Positions 13,593 to 16,241 of a stretch of DNA of 16,241 nt are shown here, one piece after another; the first letter of the stretch is position 1, and every line of letters starts with the position of its first letter. Position numbers and translations under genes: made by a program. The DNA comes from UMGS1781 sp045650705 (GTDB lineage: Bacteria > Bacillota > Clostridia > TANB77 > CAG-508): assembly GCA_045650705.1 (NCBI GenBank), contig JAZRRK010000040.1:1-16241 (forward strand), read 5' to 3'. A model generated the notes under the pieces. That model did not search any database. It was not told the origin of the DNA and was given only the letters and a program-made list of their open reading frames with translations.

Positions 13593-14626
13593 AACTAGGA
13601 GTCATATTTGGAGGAGTTTCAACTGAACATGATGTTTCAATAGTTTCAGGAACATCTGTAATAAAAAATTTAAATATAAATAAATATGAAATATATCCTA
13701 TATACATAAATAGAGAGGGCGACTGGTTTGTTTATGAATACAGTAATGAGGAATTAAAAGTAGGAGACGATATAAAAACAGGAGAAAAAATAGAAAATAT
13801 ATGTAAATACTTAAAGAAACTAGATGTAGTATTTCCAGTATTACATGGGCTTGGTGGAGAAGATGGTAGTATACAAGGTATGTTAGAGTTATTAAACATA
13901 CCATATGTTGGCTCAAAAGTATTAGGATCAAGTATATGTATGGATAAAGTATATACAAAAATAATTTTTGAAAAAGCCAAAATTTCACAAGCAGAATATA
14001 TATACATAAGAAAAAACAAAGAAAATTATATATATGTAGAAAAAGACTTTTCGGAAAAAGTTTATGATATTTATGAACTAATACAAAAGATATTAGAAAG
14101 ACTAGAATTTCCAATGTTTATAAAACCATCAAATTCTGGTTCTTCAGTAGGAATTAATAAAGCAAATAATATAGGAGAATTAAAAAAATATATTGAACAT
14201 GCTAGTTTATTTGATAACAAGATATTAATAGAAGAGAATATTATTGGAAGAGAAATAGAATGTGCTGTTTTAGGTAATGAAGATGTTGAGGCATCAGTAT
14301 TAGGGGAAATAATTGCAGCAGATAAATTTTATAGCTTTGATGCAAAATATAATAATAAAGAGTCAAAAACAATAATGCCGGCAGAGTTGCCAGAAAAATT
14401 ATCTAATCAAATAAGAGAGTTAGCAAAAAAAGCATATAAAGCTGCTGATTGTAAAGGTTTATCAAGAGTGGATTTTTTTGTAGATGATAAAAATAAAAAA
14501 ATATATATAAATGAAATAAATACATTACCTGGTTTTACTCAAATTAGTATGTATCCAAAATTATGGGAAAATACAGGATTATCGTATTCGGATTTATTAG
14601 ATAAATTAATTGAATTAGCACTATAA
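13580..14626 (+). CDS. ddl: D-alanine--D-alanine ligase
   Basis: This 348-residue ATP-grasp enzyme joins two D-Ala molecules. Motifs are GGVSTEHDVSIVS (11-23), PVLHGLGGEDGSIQG (86-100), the ATP-grasp loop IKPSNSGSSVGI (181-192), and the C-terminal EINTLPGFTQ (312-321), where the metal- and substrate-binding residues lie. The omega-loop reads FYSFDAKYN (250-258), of the Tyr/Lys-Tyr type found in D-Ala-D-Ala ligases. It therefore does not look like a VanA/VanB-type D-Ala-D-Lac enzyme. AAGGAG at 13567-13572, inside the murF 3' end, is seven bases before the ATG, so translation is probably coupled to murF. A palindromic element starts six bases after the stop and may also act as transcript end. 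Confidence 0.96.
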   Translation: MERIKLGVIFGGVSTEHDVSIVSGTSVIKNLNINKYEIYPIYINREGDWFVYEYSNEELKVGDDIKTGEKIENICKYLKKLDVVFPVLHGLGGEDGSIQGMLELLNIPYVGSKVLGSSICMDKVYTKIIFEKAKISQAEYIYIRKNKENYIYVEKDFSEKVYDIYELIQKILERLEFPMFIKPSNSGSSVGINKANNIGELKKYIEHASLFDNKILIEENIIGREIECAVLGNEDVEASVLGEIIAADKFYSFDAKYNNKESKTIMPAELPEKLSNQIRELAKKAYKAADCKGLSRVDFFVDDKNKKIYINEINTLPGFTQISMYPKLWENTGLSYSDLLDKLIELAL

Positions 14627-14631
14627 AGACT

Positions 14632-14751
14632 GTGCGAAAAATAAGCATCGTCTTGCGTTGTTAATTTTTAAAGAAAAAGCCTCAACGTACCTTTGTACGC
14701 CTCCGGTTTTTCTTTAAAAATTGCCTAGCAATACTTGCTTCTTTTCCGCAC
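14632..14751. repeat. 120-bp imperfect palindromic element after ddl
   Basis: The whole segment folds on itself. GTGCG (14632-14636) faces CGCAC (14747-14751). AATTTTTAAAGAAAAA (14663-14678) is a perfect 16-bp partner of 14707-14722. The apex is CGTAC-CTTT-GTACG (14686-14699). The block TTGTACGCCTCCGG (14693-14706) is identical to 10708-10721 in the other palindromic element. Local GC content is higher than in the flanking genes. No coding frame or U-tract beyond the right arm is seen. It looks like a dispersed palindromic repeat that may double as the murF-ddl transcript end. Confidence 0.6.
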
Positions 14752-14784
14752 TAGAATTGAACTGAGAGAGGAATGAGGGTAAAA

Positions 14785-15354
14785 GTGAGTTTAGAAGATA
14801 TAATAGATATTGTAAGGACAAGATTATCAGAAAAAAGGTTTCATCATAGCAAATGCGTAATGGAAAGAATCATAGAATTAGCAAAAAAATTTAATATAGA
14901 TACAGAGATTGCAGCTAAAATAGGCATTGCACATGATATAGCAAAAGAGATATCTTCAGAGGAAAAATCAAAATATGTAGAAGAAAACAATATAAAAATA
15001 GATGAAATAGAAAGAGAAAATCCAACATTATTACATGCAAAAATAGGTGAAGATATTGCCATAAAAGAGTTTGGATTTACTCCTGAAATGGGACGAGCAA
15101 TTAGAGCACATACAACAGGAATACCAAATATGAGTATGCTAGATAAAATATTATTTATAGCAGATAGAACAAGTATTGAGAGAGATTTTCCGGACATAGA
15201 ATATTTAAATAGCTTATTAGAAGAAAGTATAGACAAAGCTGTACTATATATAATAGATAAAAAGATTATGTTACAAATAGAAAAAAAAGCTCAAATGCAT
15301 CCAGACAGTATTATAGCAAGAAATTATCTATTAAATAATGGAGGAATAAAATGA
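14785..15354 (+). CDS. yqeK: HD-domain phosphohydrolase YqeK (symmetrical Ap4A hydrolase family)
   Basis: YqeK-family proteins hydrolyse diadenosine tetraphosphate to two ADP. The product here is 189 residues. HD-type metal ligands are placed as expected: H21 (FHHSK), H50/D51 (IAHDIAKE), H84 (LLHAKIGE), H109 (RAHTTG) and D127 (FIADRTS). The GTG at 14785 is preferred because GAGGG (14775-14779) is five bases upstream, giving MSLEDIIDIV. The in-frame ATG at 14773 has its purine-rich site only one base away, so it is less likely though not excluded. The stop overlaps the next gene's ATG (ATGA), indicating an operon. In many Firmicutes yqeK sits with nadD and rsfS; that cluster is not seen here. 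Confidence 0.9.
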   Translation: MSLEDIIDIVRTRLSEKRFHHSKCVMERIIELAKKFNIDTEIAAKIGIAHDIAKEISSEEKSKYVEENNIKIDEIERENPTLLHAKIGEDIAIKEFGFTPEMGRAIRAHTTGIPNMSMLDKILFIADRTSIERDFPDIEYLNSLLEESIDKAVLYIIDKKIMLQIEKKAQMHPDSIIARNYLLNNGGIK

Positions 15355-16241
15355 GATTTATACACATAGCAGATATGCACATAGATAGCCCATTTACACA
15401 CTTAAGCAAACAAGAAGAACTAGGCGATTTAAGAAGATTAGAACAAAGAAAAATATTTAAAAAAATAATAGAACATATAAAACAAGAAAAAATAAAATAT
15501 TTATTTATTTCAGGAGATTTATATGAGCATCAATATATTAGAAATTCTAGTATAGAATATATAAATAATTTATTTAAAACAATACCTGAAACAAAAATAT
15601 TTATATCTCCAGGAAACCACGATCCAATTCTAAAGAATTCATATTACAACAATTTTAATTGGAGTAATAATGTTTATATTTTTGATTCAGAAATTAAAAT
15701 AAATGAATTTGAAGATGTTGACATATATGGATTTGGATTTTATGATTTTTATTGTAGAGATTCAAAAATAGAAGAAATAAAAATAAAAAATAAAAATAAA
15801 TTAAATATATTAATTGCACATGGCGAATTAAATGCAAGTAAAAATGCAGAGATGCCATATAACCCATTAAATGAAAATAAATTAAGAGAAATAGGATTTG
15901 ATTATATTGCTCTAGGACATATACATAAACAAACTATAAATGATAATATAGTATATCCAGGTTCTTGCATAGCATTTGGATTTGATGAATTAGGAGAACA
16001 TGGAATGCTAGATGTTGAGGCAGAAAAAGATAAATTAGATATTAAATTTATTAAATTAGATGAAACAGAATTTATAGAAAAAAGTATAGATATTTCTGAA
16101 ATAAATACAGAAGAAGAATTAATTGAAAAAATAAGCAATCAAAAATTTGAAGAAAATAAATTATATAAAATAATATTAACAGGAAATAAAAATCTAGAAA
16201 TTAATAAAAATAAAATATTGAAAATAATAAATATAAAAAAT
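15351..16241 (+). CDS. SbcD/YhaO-type metallophosphoesterase, 3' end beyond the window
   Basis: An ATG at 15351 overlaps the yqeK stop (ATGA) and has GGAGG seven bases upstream. The frame is open for 297 codons to the window end. Calcineurin-like phosphoesterase motifs appear in order: DMH (8-10), GDLYE (55-59), GNHD (88-91), AHGE (156-159) and GHIH (189-192). Together with YPGS at 202-205 this is the pattern of SbcD/Mre11 and Bacillus YhaO nucleases. These usually pair with an SbcC/YhaN coiled-coil ATPase encoded immediately downstream; that gene would lie outside the window. The GD motif ends in Glu rather than the more usual Asp. DNA repair exonuclease activity is inferred from family. Confidence 0.9.
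   Translation, partial: MRFIHIADMHIDSPFTHLSKQEELGDLRRLEQRKIFKKIIEHIKQEKIKYLFISGDLYEHQYIRNSSIEYINNLFKTIPETKIFISPGNHDPILKNSYYNNFNWSNNVYIFDSEIKINEFEDVDIYGFGFYDFYCRDSKIEEIKIKNKNKLNILIAHGELNASKNAEMPYNPLNENKLREIGFDYIALGHIHKQTINDNIVYPGSCIAFGFDELGEHGMLDVEAEKDKLDIKFIKLDETEFIEKSIDISEINTEEELIEKISNQKFEENKLYKIILTGNKNLEINKNKILKIINIKN

Noticed and set aside
13698..14114. 138-codon open frame antisense to ddl
   Set aside because: It lies fully inside ddl, has a Leu/Tyr/His-rich composition typical of the reverse of A-rich coding sequence, and shows no recognisable motif.
13580..14626. VanA/VanB-like D-Ala-D-Lac ligase
   Set aside because: The omega-loop FYSFDAKYN is of the D-Ala-D-Ala type and no vanH, vanX or vanRS genes are adjacent; the neighbour is murF.

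Overview
The window looks like chromosome from an AT-rich, endospore-forming member of the Clostridia (Bacillota). Codon use is strongly A/T-biased and Shine-Dalgarno sites are strong (AGGAG type). Several sporulation genes are present (abrB, spmA, spmB, spoIIR), and trmN6-rsmI-abrB matches the order known from Bacillus and Clostridium. No tRNA, rRNA, CRISPR, phage or transposase gene is visible.

Layout. Positions 1-101 hold the start of a possible leftward gene. Positions 192-1764 carry trmN6 and rsmI (tRNA and 16S rRNA methylation), closed by a bidirectional terminator shared with leftward abrB (1807-2058). The rightward pair spmA-spmB follows; spmB is broken by a one-base insertion at about 3154. 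Positions 3389-3770 lack an obvious conserved gene. They hold a consensus sigma-A promoter preceded by three Spo0A-box-like motifs, a 33-codon reading frame for a cationic membrane peptide, and two large hairpins. The leftward group spoIIR-murA-walJ occupies 6558-3771. Divergent from spoIIR is an unrecognised 180-residue protein (6839-7381), whose promoter has the same Spo0A-box layout as the small peptide's. Next come a UDPGP-type nucleotidyltransferase and a phosphohexomutase (7537-10526), apparently making UDP-sugars. A MITE-like palindromic element (10604-10770) separates them from a leftward TtcA-like and YgjV-like pair. murF and ddl (12195-14626) overlap and supply and use D-Ala-D-Ala. 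A second palindromic element (14632-14751) shares a 14-base motif with the first. The window ends with yqeK and the start of an SbcD/YhaO-type phosphoesterase gene.

How it fits together. Three themes dominate: cell-wall precursor synthesis (murA, murF, ddl, UDP-sugar enzymes), sporulation control (abrB, spmAB, spoIIR), and RNA or nucleotide maintenance (trmN6, rsmI, TtcA-like, yqeK). The most interesting part is 2.0-6.9 kb. Three exact TGTCGAA motifs there all lie next to good sigma-A promoters: one downstream of the abrB promoter (the arrangement used for repression in Bacillus) and two starting exactly 26 bp upstream of a TTGACA -35. The latter two promoters drive uncharacterised genes, which are therefore candidate members of a Spo0A regulon. 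All functional calls come from reading motifs by eye; no database search was possible.
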